DNA of 64,000 bases from Leisingera sp. SS27 (lineage in GTDB: Bacteria; Pseudomonadota; Alphaproteobacteria; Rhodobacterales; Rhodobacteraceae). Where the stretch lies: positions 1 through 64,000 of the forward strand of contig NZ_JAQNCY010000002.1 in NCBI RefSeq assembly GCF_028368855.1, in the 5' to 3' direction. Below are positions 25,865 to 35,049 of this stretch, one piece after another (position 1 is the stretch's first letter; each line of letters begins with the position of its first letter). A program made the translations under genes and the position numbers. Below the pieces are notes generated by a model. That model was not told the DNA's origin, did not search any database, and worked only from the letters and a program-made list of their open reading frames with translations.

Positions 25865-26641
25865 ATGACAACGGCAGAACAGGACAGGAATATTTCGTCA
25901 AGCTTTGCCAAGGGGCTGGCGGTTCTGGCGGTGTTTGACGCGGAGACCCCCAGCATGACTCTGGCCGAGATTGCCCGGCGCAGCGGCCAGGACCGGGCCA
26001 CCGCCCGCAGGGGGGCGCTGACGCTGGTGCAGGCAGGCTATCTGCGCCAGGACGGGCGGATGCTGTCGCTGACGCCGCGGGTGCTGGCACTGGCAGGCGG
26101 GTTCCTGCAGGCCAATCAGTTCGGCCGCAGGGTGCAGCCGGTGCTGAACCGCCACGCCCGGCAGATGGAAATTGAGGTGACGCTGGCGATGCTGGATCAG
26201 GGCCGGGTTCTGCTGCTGGCGCAATCCACTGTCGAGCACGGCCATATCACCTATGGCTTTACCGCCGGTTCCCACATTCCGCTGGCGCATACCAGCCTGG
26301 GGCGGATGCTGCTGGCCGGGCTGCCCGCGGAACATGCCGCCAAGCTTCTGGCGGAAACGGACCTCCCGCGCCACACAGAGGCCTCCCTGACCGATCCCGC
26401 CGCCATTCTGGAGCGCGTCGCTGACGCCCGCACGCAAGGCTACTGCCTGACGGACAGCGAATTCGAGTCCGGGATCACTGGCTACGCGGTGCCTGTGTCG
26501 CGGCCCGGCCAGACGCCAATCGTGGCGGGGTGCTCTGCGCCGCGGGGCCAGCAGCCGGAGGCGGATGCCGAGCGGCTGCTGCGCGGCCTGCAGCTGTGCG
26601 CGGCAGAGCTGCGCCAGGCGGAAGCGGTGGATCACCTTTAG
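25865..26641 (+). CDS. IclR family transcriptional regulator
   Basis: The 258-residue protein has the IclR layout: N-terminal winged helix (about 12-75, SSFAKGLAVLAVFDAETPSM then LAEIARRSGQDRATARRGAL) and C-terminal effector-binding GAF-like domain (about 90-255) with HTSLGRMLLAGLP and GYCLTDSEFESGITGYAVPV. It is likely to control the divergent glutamine synthetase-like gene in response to a small acid or amine. The ATG at 25865 is preferred to the GTG one codon earlier. Both would leave a roughly 210-bp regulatory region that contains the palindrome at 25779-25793. Confidence 0.9.
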   Translation: MTTAEQDRNISSSFAKGLAVLAVFDAETPSMTLAEIARRSGQDRATARRGALTLVQAGYLRQDGRMLSLTPRVLALAGGFLQANQFGRRVQPVLNRHARQMEIEVTLAMLDQGRVLLLAQSTVEHGHITYGFTAGSHIPLAHTSLGRMLLAGLPAEHAAKLLAETDLPRHTEASLTDPAAILERVADARTQGYCLTDSEFESGITGYAVPVSRPGQTPIVAGCSAPRGQQPEADAERLLRGLQLCAAELRQAEAVDHL

Positions 26642-26721
26642 GGTCAGGACCCTAAGCAGCACCTTGCAAAGACCCTGCCCTGCGCTAGGCTGAGGCCAGT
26701 GATTACCGCAGGAGCATTTCG

Positions 26722-27036
26722 ATGATGAAACAGACTGCATTGGCAGCGGCCCTTTGCGCCGTGCTGGCCCCGGCTGCAGGGGCCAAGGGCGTGGAAGGCA
26801 AGCAGGTCACCGTGCTGGGCCGCGACTGGGTGGTGGCCCCGGTGGAGGACGCCCCGGGCCGCTACAGCGCCACCCGGATGAACCTGGAGCATCTGGCCTT
26901 CCGCCCGCCCGCGGTGCTGACCGCGCGCCAGGCGGTCCGCGCCATCCGCACCGCCACCGGCTGCCGCGTCAACCTGGACACGATGGTGCGCAACATCACC
27001 GGCACGTACTACGCCCAGGTGATCTGCCGCAATTAG
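26722..27036 (+). CDS. Small secreted hypothetical protein, 104 aa
   Basis: The protein has a signal peptide (MMKQTALAAALCAVLAPAAGAKG) and a compact mature part of about 82 residues with two cysteines (GCRVNLDTM and AQVICRN) that could form a disulfide in the periplasm. The segment LTARQAVRAIRTATGCRVN is probably helical. No family was recognised. GCAGGAGC lies 6 bases upstream of the ATG. It stands alone between the IclR and GAPDH genes; the next gene begins 121 bases downstream. Confidence 0.7.
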   Translation: MMKQTALAAALCAVLAPAAGAKGVEGKQVTVLGRDWVVAPVEDAPGRYSATRMNLEHLAFRPPAVLTARQAVRAIRTATGCRVNLDTMVRNITGTYYAQVICRN

Positions 27037-27157
27037 GCACGCGCCTGACGCTTACGCGGTTTGGCAGGGTTTTTCTGAAACATCCTCTTGGGAAATGTGA
27101 TCATTTTCCGGGAGTCCATGGATTGAGCGGTGCCGGAGCGCCTGCCATAGATTGCGC

Positions 27158-28141
27158 ATGAAACTTGCTATCAACGGATTCGGCCGCATCGGCCGCGCCA
27201 TCCTGCGCCAGATTCTGACCACGTCGCGCGGAGACGGCATCGAGGTGGTGCGGATCAATGATATCGCACCCTTGGACATGTGCGCCTATCTGTTTCAATA
27301 CGACAGCACCTTTGGCCCCTTTGCCCATCCGGTGGAGCACGGCGGCGATGCGCTGCAGGTGATGGGGCGCACCATCCCCGTGAGCCATGAACCGGATCTG
27401 ACCAAGGTGGACCTCAGCGGGGTTGATCTGGTGCTGGAGTGCACAGGCATTGCGCGGACGTCCGATGTGGCCGAGCGCGGGCTGAAGGCGGGGGCTGCCA
27501 AGGTGCTGATCTCCGGCCCCTCCCCCGCGGCTGAGCTGACCGTTGTGCTGGGTGCAAACGAGGAGACCCTGGGCGATGCGCGGATCGTCTCCAATGCTTC
27601 CTGCACCACCAACGGGCTGACGCCGCTGGTCAAGCTGCTGGATGGCATCGCAGGCATCGACACCGCGCATATGACCACCATTCACTGCTATACCAACTCG
27701 CAGCCGATGGTGGACGCGCCGCGCGGCGATTTTGCGCGCTCGCGCGGCGGAGCACAGTCGATGGTGCCGACGACCACCTCCGCCATGCATCTGATCGACG
27801 AGGTGCTGCCGCATCTGAAGGGCCGGGTCAGCGGTGCCGCGGTGCGGGTGCCGACGGCGAGTGTCTCTGCCATTGATCTGGTCGCACACCTGAAATCCCC
27901 GATGAACGAGGCGGAATTTGGTGCAGCCCTGCGCGAAGGCGTTGCAGCGTCGAAAGTGCTGGGCTGGACCGACAGGCCGCTGGTCTCCTCCGACCTGCGG
28001 GCGCGCCCGGAATCGCTGGTGATTGCCGGGCCGGAAACCCGGATGGCCGGGGACGCCCAGGTGCGGGTGTTCGGCTGGTATGACAACGAATGGGGATTTT
28101 CGGCGCGGATGCTGGATGTGGCGCGGCTGATGGCGGGCTGA
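27158..28141 (+). CDS. gap: Type I glyceraldehyde-3-phosphate dehydrogenase
   Basis: The 327-residue protein has the Rossmann start KLAINGFGRIGRAILRQI, the NAD-selecting IND strand end (VVRINDIAPLDM), the catalytic SNASCTTNGLTP (Cys149), the histidine in MTTIHCYTNSQ and GWYDNEWGFSARML at the end. The usual AD phosphate-site segments are somewhat changed (SGPSPAAELTVVLGAN instead of SAPSKDD). It may be a second, specialised GAPDH (gluconeogenic or erythrose-4-phosphate type) rather than the glycolytic one. The ATG at 27158 is preferred to the TTG at 27152. No glycolytic neighbours (pgk, tkt) are present. Confidence 0.88.
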   Translation: MKLAINGFGRIGRAILRQILTTSRGDGIEVVRINDIAPLDMCAYLFQYDSTFGPFAHPVEHGGDALQVMGRTIPVSHEPDLTKVDLSGVDLVLECTGIARTSDVAERGLKAGAAKVLISGPSPAAELTVVLGANEETLGDARIVSNASCTTNGLTPLVKLLDGIAGIDTAHMTTIHCYTNSQPMVDAPRGDFARSRGGAQSMVPTTTSAMHLIDEVLPHLKGRVSGAAVRVPTASVSAIDLVAHLKSPMNEAEFGAALREGVAASKVLGWTDRPLVSSDLRARPESLVIAGPETRMAGDAQVRVFGWYDNEWGFSARMLDVARLMAG

Positions 28142-28192
28142 GACCCGCCGCCGCCCTCTGCCGTGACCGCAAGCCCGCCGGCGGCGGTCTTT
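28142..28192 (+). terminator. Possible terminator behind gap
   Basis: GACC-c-GCCGCC pairs with GGCGGCGGTC with one bulged C and is followed by TTTG. The loop is long (about 27 bases), so this is a moderate candidate. It lies between convergent genes. Confidence 0.4.
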
Positions 28193-28193
28193 G

Positions 28194-28802
28194 CTATTCC
28201 TGCGGGCAGCGCCGCTTGCCGGCCAGGCGCAGCCAGCGGAAGATCAGCGTCAGCGCCAGCATGCAGACAGCAAGGCCGAGCAGATCGCCGGCGGCATAGA
28301 CCGCCATCACCGGCAGTTGATCGCCGGGAAAGATGAGGCCGGAGAACACAACCGATTGCCCCGCAGAATTGATCAGGGATGCCAGCGCGCCAACCGCCAG
28401 AAGACTGTTCCAGGATATCCGCCGCGACTGGCCGGCATAAAGGTTCCGGCCGAACAGCCCCGCAATTTCAAATGCCGCATAGGCTGAGACAGCACCAACA
28501 GCAATCGATTGCAGCAGCACCGGTTCCATCACCTGCCGCACGCCGGCTTCGGTGAAAATCAGCTCCGACAGGAAGGCGCCTGCCGCCAGCGGCAGCACCG
28601 CACGCCAGCCCAGAAGCCAGACCGCCAGAATGCGCACCCCATGCGGCAGGTAGACCAGGCTGGCAAAGACCGTGATCTCTGGCAGGAAGATCCCCTGCAC
28701 AGGTGTAACCACCCAGGCGGTCAGCCCGTGGCAGATGATATAGGCGGCCGTGATCACCGCAAAACTTTGAAGGCCAGCAAACAGCTGCAAAACTCGTCTC
28801 AT
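28194..28802 (-). CDS. Integral membrane protein, possibly MASE1-like
   Basis: The 202-residue protein has about six hydrophobic helices and little else; it begins MRRVLQLFAGLQSFAVITAAY and ends with a basic tail KRRCPQE. The segment VYLPHGVRILAVWLLGWRAV resembles the MASE1 sensor membrane module (helix with PxGxR), but here there is no attached GGDEF, EAL or kinase domain, so it would be a stand-alone membrane part. The ATG at 28802 follows GGGAGCGG; the longer frame to 28838 overlaps a hairpin and is less likely. Function unknown. Confidence 0.6.
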   Translation of the reverse strand: MRRVLQLFAGLQSFAVITAAYIICHGLTAWVVTPVQGIFLPEITVFASLVYLPHGVRILAVWLLGWRAVLPLAAGAFLSELIFTEAGVRQVMEPVLLQSIAVGAVSAYAAFEIAGLFGRNLYAGQSRRISWNSLLAVGALASLINSAGQSVVFSGLIFPGDQLPVMAVYAAGDLLGLAVCMLALTLIFRWLRLAGKRRCPQE

Positions 28803-28803
28803 G

Positions 28804-28826
28804 CCGCTCCCATTAAACGGGAGCGG
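28804..28826 (-). promoter_or_regulatory. Hairpin that contains the ribosome binding site of the 28194-28802 gene
   Basis: A perfect 8-bp stem CCGCTCCC/GGGAGCGG with a 7-base A/T-rich loop ends one base before the start codon. The right arm, read on the minus strand, contains the GGGAG Shine-Dalgarno sequence, so folding would hide it. This may be translational control or chance. Confidence 0.4.
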
Positions 28827-28868
28827 AGAAACCTGCAATCCGCGGAATGTATGGTCGGCGCGGCGCCG

Positions 28869-29171
28869 TCACTTTGCCGCAGGATTGAAACTCACCACGT
28901 AATGCTTGGCCTTGCTGCCGCCGGCCCGTTTGATCAGCCCCAGCTCCAGCAGCGACTTAAGCGTGCGGTGGAATGTGGCCTGGGCCAGCCCCTTGACCAG
29001 CCGGTGATTGCGGATCTGTTCGGATTGCACCGCCTCGCCGGGCGTTTTTGTCAGCGAATTTGCCGCCAAAAGCACATCCCGCTCTGACCGGCTCAGGCGG
29101 TCCAGGCCAAGATCACGCTCCATCTGGTGAAGCATGTCGCGAAGTTCGAAAATTGGTCTCAACCGGTCCAA
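28869..29171 (-). CDS. Small winged-helix (MarR-like) DNA-binding protein
   Basis: The 100-residue protein reads as a single winged-helix domain: helix 1 (RPIFELRDMLHQMERDL), RSERDVLLAANSLTK, the recognition part GLAQATFHRTLKSLLELGLI, and a basic wing KRAGGSKAKHYVVSF. It resembles a MarR-type or replication-like HTH without the dimerisation helices. Start is TTG at 29171, supported by GGGAG at spacing 7. The membrane gene lies 66 bp downstream on the same strand, so they may be cotranscribed. Target unknown. Confidence 0.65.
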   Translation of the reverse strand: MDRLRPIFELRDMLHQMERDLGLDRLSRSERDVLLAANSLTKTPGEAVQSEQIRNHRLVKGLAQATFHRTLKSLLELGLIKRAGGSKAKHYVVSFNPAAK

Positions 29172-29224
29172 AACCGTTCTCCCGGATCCTCATAAACTGC
29201 GCCCCGGCAAGGGGCCAGGGTGAA

Positions 29225-29359
29225 ATGACACCACGCAAGTTTATCAAACTGACAATTATATGGACAGTAAAATCATGCGTGGTATCATTCCAGTCAGGCT
29301 GGCTGCGTTGTGAGTGGTGGCTGCGCCTGACGTTGCTCTTGTTCTTTGTTAATCAGTGA
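29225..29359 (+). CDS. Possible small hydrophobic peptide, 44 aa
   Basis: An ATG behind CCAGGGTGAA opens a 44-codon frame (MTPRKFIKLTIIWTVKSC to LTLLLFFVNQ) with a basic start and two hydrophobic stretches. Its TGA ends at the base before a perfect 10-bp hairpin. The combination of ribosome binding site, membrane-like composition and hairpin directly behind it suggests a real small membrane peptide, but no homologue is known to me and base composition is lower in GC than flanking genes. The rest of the 29172-29608 gap holds no gene. Confidence 0.3.
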   Translation: MTPRKFIKLTIIWTVKSCVVSFQSGWLRCEWWLRLTLLLFFVNQ

Positions 29360-29395
29360 CAGCTCCGGCGGGAAATTCTGCCGGAGCTGATTTAA
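29360..29395 (+). terminator. Strong hairpin, probable terminator
   Basis: Perfect 10-bp stem CAGCTCCGGC/GCCGGAGCTG with a 10-base loop, followed by ATTTAAA. The T-run is short; the stem could act in both directions. Confidence 0.6.
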
Positions 29396-29608
29396 ACTAT
29401 CACATACCCTGTTCCGCTTTCCAATGTTCATTAAATTTTGCCATCACTCCGCAGCGTCATGCGCGGCAATCCGCCGCTGCCGGACGCCGGCGGATTGCCG
29501 CCGCTTTGCCGGTTCCATCCCGCATTTTTCCCGTGCTAGGCTTGCTTTGGAACGCCTGAGCCTTTGCCTGGATCAGGCGGCAATATTACGCCCGCTGCCG
29601 GAGCAGAC

Positions 29609-31411
29609 ATGAATTTTCCCATACGCCCGCGCCGTCTGGCGTGCGCCCTAGCCTTCAGTCTTTTGACCCTGCCGGTGCTGCCGGGCAATGCCGCCGAGAC
29701 AATCTTGCAAGCTCCCGGTGCGGACGCGGCCCTTGCGGAGAAGCTGCGTGGCGCGTCGGCTTCGGTTGCTGCCAGCGGCGAGACCAACGTGCAGGAGCTG
29801 CTGGCGGCTGCGCTGTCGGATTACCGGACGCTGGTGCAGGTGCTTTATGACGCCGGGCATTTCTCGCCGGTTGTGAACATCCGCCTGGATGGGCGCGAAG
29901 CCGCGCAGATCCAGCCGTTGAACCCGCCGAAGACCGTAAACAAGGTGGAAATCACCGTAAAACCCGGCCCGCAGTTTGTATTTGGCCGGGCAGAGCTGGC
30001 GCCGTTCCCGCAAATCAGTGATGTGGAGATCCCCGAGGGATTCGCCCCCGGCAAGCCGGCCGGAACCGGAGTGATCCGCGACGCAGCCATTGCCGGTGTC
30101 CGCGCCTGGCGCCGCAGCGGCCATGCCAAGGCAGACGTGTCGGAGCAGAACATCACCGCCAACCACCTGCAGGCCCGGCTCGACGCACAGCTGCGGCTGG
30201 CGCCGGGGCCGAAACTGCGGTTCGGGCAGATGCGCGTCACTGGCGATACCGCCGTGACCGAAGACGCCATCCGCCGCATCGCGGGCTTCCCGGCAGGAGA
30301 AGCGTTCCACCCTGATCTGATCGCAAAATCTGCCACCAGGCTGCGCCGCACCGGCACGTTCTCCAGCGTTGTCCTGCGCGAGGCAGAGCAGCCGAACCCG
30401 GATGGCACACTGGATTTCGTGGCCCAGGTTGAGGACCTTCCGCCGCGCCGCCTGACCTTTGGTGCCGAGGTCAGCTCCTCCGACGGGCTGGAGCTGTCGG
30501 GCAGCTGGATGCACCGCAACCTGTTCGGCAATGCCGAGAAACTGCGGATCGAGGCGCGTGTCAGCGGCATCGGCAGCAGCAACGACATCGACGGCCGCAT
30601 CGCGGTGCGGCTGGACCGGCCTGCCAAGCTGGGTCCGGATGACCTGATTTTCTATCTGGCAGAGGCCGAACGGCTGGACGAGGAGCACTACACCGCGACC
30701 CGCGTCTATGGCGCCATCGGCGCCCGGCGGACGTTTTCGGAGATGTTTTTTGCCGAGGCCGCGCTGGGGGTATCCTCCACCTTGGCAGAGGACGTCTTCG
30801 GCAAGCGCCGGTTCAAATACGTGGCTGGCAGGTTCCGCGCCGAGTATGACGCCCGCGACAGCCGGGTGAACCCGGCCTCGGGCTATTTCCTGCAAGGGTC
30901 CGCCACACCGTTCATCGGGTTTGACGGCAGCAAGTCGGGCCTGCAGATGAAAGGCGACGGGCGCGCCTATTACGGGCTGGGCGCGGAGGACCGGATCGTG
31001 CTGGCAGGCCGTGTGCAGCTGGGTTCCGTCGTGGGCCCGTCGCTTAGCGAAATCTCCCCCACGCTTTTGTTCTTCTCCGGCGGTGCGGGCACGGTGCGCG
31101 GGCATGAATACCAGTCGCTGGGCGTGCCGTCCAACGGCGGCACCGCGGGCGGGCGCAGCTTTGCATCCCTGTCCGCCGAAGTGCGCGGCAAGATCACCGA
31201 CAAGATCTCGCTGGTTGGTTTCTACGACCTGGGCTTTGTCGATGCGGACAGTTTCGTCTCCGGCTCTTCCGCGCGCCATGCGGGTGCGGGCATTGGTGTG
31301 CGCTATGATGTGGCCGGCATCGGCCCGATCCGGCTGGACCTCGCCTATCCGGTGGACGGCGGGTCCGAGGACGGGCTGCAATTCTATATCGGGATAGGAC
31401 AGGCGTTTTGA
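29609..31411 (+). CDS. tamA: Translocation and assembly module protein TamA
   Basis: TamA is an Omp85-family outer membrane barrel that, with TamB, helps insert or export certain outer-membrane proteins and lipids. The 600-residue protein has a signal peptide (MNFPIRPRRLACALAFSLL), three POTRA-like repeats (about 50-260; for example KVEITVKPGPQFVFGRAEL and LRFGQMRVTGDTAVTEDAI) and a C-terminal 16-strand barrel with the Omp85 signature FFSGGAGTVRGHEYQSLG and a terminal Phe (YIGIGQAF). The ATG at 29609 is chosen (GGAG upstream and signal peptide) over 29564. Its stop overlaps tamB. Confidence 0.92.
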   Translation: MNFPIRPRRLACALAFSLLTLPVLPGNAAETILQAPGADAALAEKLRGASASVAASGETNVQELLAAALSDYRTLVQVLYDAGHFSPVVNIRLDGREAAQIQPLNPPKTVNKVEITVKPGPQFVFGRAELAPFPQISDVEIPEGFAPGKPAGTGVIRDAAIAGVRAWRRSGHAKADVSEQNITANHLQARLDAQLRLAPGPKLRFGQMRVTGDTAVTEDAIRRIAGFPAGEAFHPDLIAKSATRLRRTGTFSSVVLREAEQPNPDGTLDFVAQVEDLPPRRLTFGAEVSSSDGLELSGSWMHRNLFGNAEKLRIEARVSGIGSSNDIDGRIAVRLDRPAKLGPDDLIFYLAEAERLDEEHYTATRVYGAIGARRTFSEMFFAEAALGVSSTLAEDVFGKRRFKYVAGRFRAEYDARDSRVNPASGYFLQGSATPFIGFDGSKSGLQMKGDGRAYYGLGAEDRIVLAGRVQLGSVVGPSLSEISPTLLFFSGGAGTVRGHEYQSLGVPSNGGTAGGRSFASLSAEVRGKITDKISLVGFYDLGFVDADSFVSGSSARHAGAGIGVRYDVAGIGPIRLDLAYPVDGGSEDGLQFYIGIGQAF

Positions 31412-34400
31412 GACAGGTTCTTGGCTATACGCTCGCACTGGGCCTGACCGTGGCGCCGGTTGCGGCGCAGGAAACCACAGAGGAGGACGCCAGCGGGCTG
31501 CTGGTTGATTTCCTGGAGGACACTCTGTCAGGCGACAGCCGCTATATCAGCGTGTCGGGCCTGGAGGGCGCGTTCTCCTCTGAGGCCAAGATCAAGAAGA
31601 TCACCGTGGCGGACGAGGACGGCATCTGGCTGACCATCGAGGGCGCGGTGCTGGACTGGAACCGGCTGGATTTGCTGCGCGGGCGGTTCTCGGTCAATGA
31701 ACTGTCAGCCGAGCGCATCGCCGTGGAGCGCGCGCCAGAGCCGCTGCCGCCGGACCCGGAACTGCCGGAGGCCGAAACCACGCCTTTTGCCCTGCCGGAG
31801 CTGCCGGTGGCCATCGAACTGGGTCAGATCAAGGCCGCCCGGATTGAATTGGGAGAGGAACTGGCGGGCAGCGCAGCCACACTGCGGGTTGAGGGCACGC
31901 TGAAACTGGCAGACGGCGCGCTGGACACCAAGCTGGAGGCTGCACGGCTGGACAAGCCCGGCGACCACATCCGGCTGGAGGCCGCCTATGCCAATGAAAC
32001 CCAGCAGATCACCCTGGATCTGTCGGTGGATGAGGCTGCAGGCGGGCTGATTTCGCGCGGGCTGGACCTGCCGGGCAACCCCGATCTGCAGCTGACCGCC
32101 AAGGGCAGCGGACCGGTAACGGATTTCACCGCCGATATCGCCTTCAGCACCAATGGCACCGAGCGGCTGGGCGGCCAGGTGGTGCTGGCAGCCCGTCCCC
32201 TGCCTGCAGATGCCGCGCCGGAAACGCCGCGCGACATCGGGTTTTCCGCCGATCTGGGCGGCAACATCGACGTGCTGCTGCCGCCGGTGCACCGGCCGTT
32301 CTTCGGCCCCGGCCTGCGCCTGAACGTCAAAGGCCTGCGCGAGGGCAGCGGCGCTGTAACGCTGGATACGCTGGTCCTGCGCACCAACGCCCTGCGGATC
32401 ACCGGCGCCGCAGCGCTGGATGCGGGCGGCAAGCTGGCCACCGCCAACCTGAAGACCGCGATCTCCCCGCCCGCAGGCCAGGCTGCGGTTACGCTGCCGA
32501 CCAGCGACGGCCAGACCACGCTGGCCAAGGCCGACCTGCAGTTGCAGAAAACTCTCGAAGGCCGCTGGGTGCTGGACGGGGTTCTGAACCAGCTGAGCCA
32601 CCCCGGCGCACTGGTGGATACGGCTGAAATCGCCGGCCGCGGCACCCTGGACCAGACCAGCGGCTTTGCGCTGGAGGGCCGGCTGAGCGCCGGCCTCAGC
32701 GGGTTCCAGCCGCGCGACCCGGCACTGGCCAAGGCCACCGGCAATGAGATCCGGTTTGAAGGCACGCTCAGCACCGACGGCCCCGGCGCGCTGCGCATCA
32801 CCGGTATGGAGCTGCGCGGCAGCGACTATCAGGCCGCGGGCGATGTCGCCTTTGACGGTCTGGAAGAAGGGCTGAAAGTTACCGCTGACCTTACGGCGGA
32901 GGCTCAGGATCTTGGCCGTTTTTCCGATCTGGCAGGCCGCCCGCTGGGCGGCGCGGTTCAGGCTGTGGTCACGGGATCCTTCATCCCGCTGACCGGCGGG
33001 TTCGACACCGATCTTTCACTGCAGGCGCAGGACCTGTCCGCGGGCATTGCCCAGGCGGACGAACTGCTGGCTGGCACCACAACCGTCGCTCTGACGGCGG
33101 CACGGGATGAGGACGGCATAACCATAGACAGGTTTGACCTGTCCGGCAGCGCGCTGGCCGCCAACGCCAAGGGCACGCTGAACAACCAGGCAGGCCAGCT
33201 GGACATCACCGCCCGCCTGAACCGGCTGGAGGTGCTGGTGCCGCAGGCGCCCGGCACACTGGAGCTGGCCACAACCCTCAGCCGCACCGGCGATACCTTC
33301 AGCGGTGTCGCGGAGCTGAAGGGGCCGCATACCTCCAGCGCCAAGCTGGACGGATCGGTGACGCTTCAGGGCGACGCGGATTTCACCTTTGCTGCCGCCT
33401 GGAACGAGCTGGAACGCTTTGTGCCGCAACTGGCAGGCAAGCTGAGTGCTGAGGGTGCGGCGGAACGGCGCAATGGCGAATGGCAGGCGACTGTTCAAGC
33501 CGCTGGCCCTGCGGGGATATCCGTGGAGACCGAGGCCCGTTTCACCGAAAGCAACGGCAGCACCGATCTGAAATTCGACGCTGTGATGGCAGAGCTGCAG
33601 CGGTTGGTGCCCGACCTGCCCGGGCGGCTGGCAGCCGCAGGCACCGCCACCCGGCGCGACGGCACCTGGACCGTGGACAGCACTGCCAGCGGCCCGGCTG
33701 GAATCGACAGCCGCATCGCCGGCAGCTGGAACGAAGCCAAAGGCACCGCTGATGTGACCGCCAAGGGCACACTGCGGCTGGAGGGGCTTAATCCGTTCCT
33801 GACCCCGAACCTGATCCAGGGGCCCGCGAATTTCGACATGGCCCTGCGCGGTGTTCCGGCGCTCGATGGGGTCAGCGGCACCATCTCAATCCCCGGCGCC
33901 TCGCTGGCGATCCCGGCCGCGGCGCAGCGGGTGGATGACATCAACGCGACGGTCTCCATCGCCCGGTCAAATGCACAGGTGCAAGTCTCTGCCCGCCCCC
34001 GCGACGGTGGCACGGTGCGGATCAGCGGTCCGGTCGGGCTGCTGCCGCCGTTCAACGGCACCCTGCAGATCGCCATCGGCGACGTGGTTGTGACCGACCA
34101 CCTGTCTTATGAGTCCCTGCTGAACGGCAGCCTGGAAATGTCCGGCGCCATGGCCGGGAACAACAGGATTGCCGGCCAGATCAATGTGGGTGAAACCAAT
34201 ATCAACCTGAACACGGCAGGCGGTTCGGTCTCCTCTGCTCCGATCCCGCCAATCCGCCACGTTGGGGCACCGCGCGAAGTGCGCCGGACACTTGCCCGCG
34301 CCGGACTGACTGGCAGCAGCAGCGGCAGCGCAGGCGGTTCCGGCAGGACCGACCTGGATATCATGATCAGCGCGCCGTCGCGGATTTTTGCCCGCGGCCG

Positions 34401-35037
34401 TGGCCTGCGCTCGGAACTGGGCGGCCAGATCCATCTGCGCGGCACCACCGCGCGGCCCTCGCCCTCCGGCCAGATCAGCCTGATCCGCGGCACCTTTGAT
34501 ATCCTCGGCCGGCGGCTGGAACTTGATGAGGGCCGGATCACCCTCCTGGGCGACCTGAAACCCTATCTGGAGTTCAAATCATCGGCGGCCACGGAACAGG
34601 GCACCGCAACGCTGGAAATCTCCGGCCGGGTCGATGCGCCGGAAATCAAGGTGACCTCGGATCCTCCGCGGCCAAGCGAGGAAGCGCTGGCAATGCTGCT
34701 GTTCGGCGACAACATCGGGGATATCTCACCCTTGGCGCTGGCACGGCTGGCAGGCTCTGCCCTCACGCTCAGCGGCCGCGGCGGCGGCGCCCAGAGCAAG
34801 GTGCGCGACGCCACCGGTGCGGCGGATGTTGACATTGGCACCGACAACCTGGGCGCCGGGCAACTGGGGCTGGGCGGATATGTGGCAGAAAACGTCTATA
34901 CCGATTTCAACGTCAACACCCAGGGCGACAGCGAGCTGAGCATCAATCTGGATGTCACCAAAAGCCTGACGGTTCAGGGCACCGTGGACAGCGAGGGGGA
35001 AACCGGCGTCGGCCTGTTCTTTAAGCGGGACTACTGA
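31408..35037 (+). CDS. tamB: Translocation and assembly module protein TamB
   Basis: TamB is a long periplasm-spanning beta-helical protein of the AsmA/VPS13-like bridge group, anchored in the inner membrane and bound to TamA. The 1209-residue protein has an N-terminal signal anchor (VLGYTLALGLTVAPVAAQ), a very long repetitive beta-rich region of amphipathic strands, and the conserved C-terminal DUF490 domain (about 850-1209) with IRGTFDILGRRLELDEGRIT and RPSEEALAMLLFG. It ends GEGETGVGLFFKRDY-like with a terminal aromatic residue. It starts with TTG, overlapping the tamA stop by 4 bases (TTGA), so translation is probably coupled. Confidence 0.92.
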   Translation: MRQVLGYTLALGLTVAPVAAQETTEEDASGLLVDFLEDTLSGDSRYISVSGLEGAFSSEAKIKKITVADEDGIWLTIEGAVLDWNRLDLLRGRFSVNELSAERIAVERAPEPLPPDPELPEAETTPFALPELPVAIELGQIKAARIELGEELAGSAATLRVEGTLKLADGALDTKLEAARLDKPGDHIRLEAAYANETQQITLDLSVDEAAGGLISRGLDLPGNPDLQLTAKGSGPVTDFTADIAFSTNGTERLGGQVVLAARPLPADAAPETPRDIGFSADLGGNIDVLLPPVHRPFFGPGLRLNVKGLREGSGAVTLDTLVLRTNALRITGAAALDAGGKLATANLKTAISPPAGQAAVTLPTSDGQTTLAKADLQLQKTLEGRWVLDGVLNQLSHPGALVDTAEIAGRGTLDQTSGFALEGRLSAGLSGFQPRDPALAKATGNEIRFEGTLSTDGPGALRITGMELRGSDYQAAGDVAFDGLEEGLKVTADLTAEAQDLGRFSDLAGRPLGGAVQAVVTGSFIPLTGGFDTDLSLQAQDLSAGIAQADELLAGTTTVALTAARDEDGITIDRFDLSGSALAANAKGTLNNQAGQLDITARLNRLEVLVPQAPGTLELATTLSRTGDTFSGVAELKGPHTSSAKLDGSVTLQGDADFTFAAAWNELERFVPQLAGKLSAEGAAERRNGEWQATVQAAGPAGISVETEARFTESNGSTDLKFDAVMAELQRLVPDLPGRLAAAGTATRRDGTWTVDSTASGPAGIDSRIAGSWNEAKGTADVTAKGTLRLEGLNPFLTPNLIQGPANFDMALRGVPALDGVSGTISIPGASLAIPAAAQRVDDINATVSIARSNAQVQVSARPRDGGTVRISGPVGLLPPFNGTLQIAIGDVVVTDHLSYESLLNGSLEMSGAMAGNNRIAGQINVGETNINLNTAGGSVSSAPIPPIRHVGAPREVRRTLARAGLTGSSSGSAGGSGRTDLDIMISAPSRIFARGRGLRSELGGQIHLRGTTARPSPSGQISLIRGTFDILGRRLELDEGRITLLGDLKPYLEFKSSAATEQGTATLEISGRVDAPEIKVTSDPPRPSEEALAMLLFGDNIGDISPLALARLAGSALTLSGRGGGAQSKVRDATGAADVDIGTDNLGAGQLGLGGYVAENVYTDFNVNTQGDSELSINLDVTKSLTVQGTVDSEGETGVGLFFKRDY

Positions 35038-35049
35038 CCCCCTGACAAC

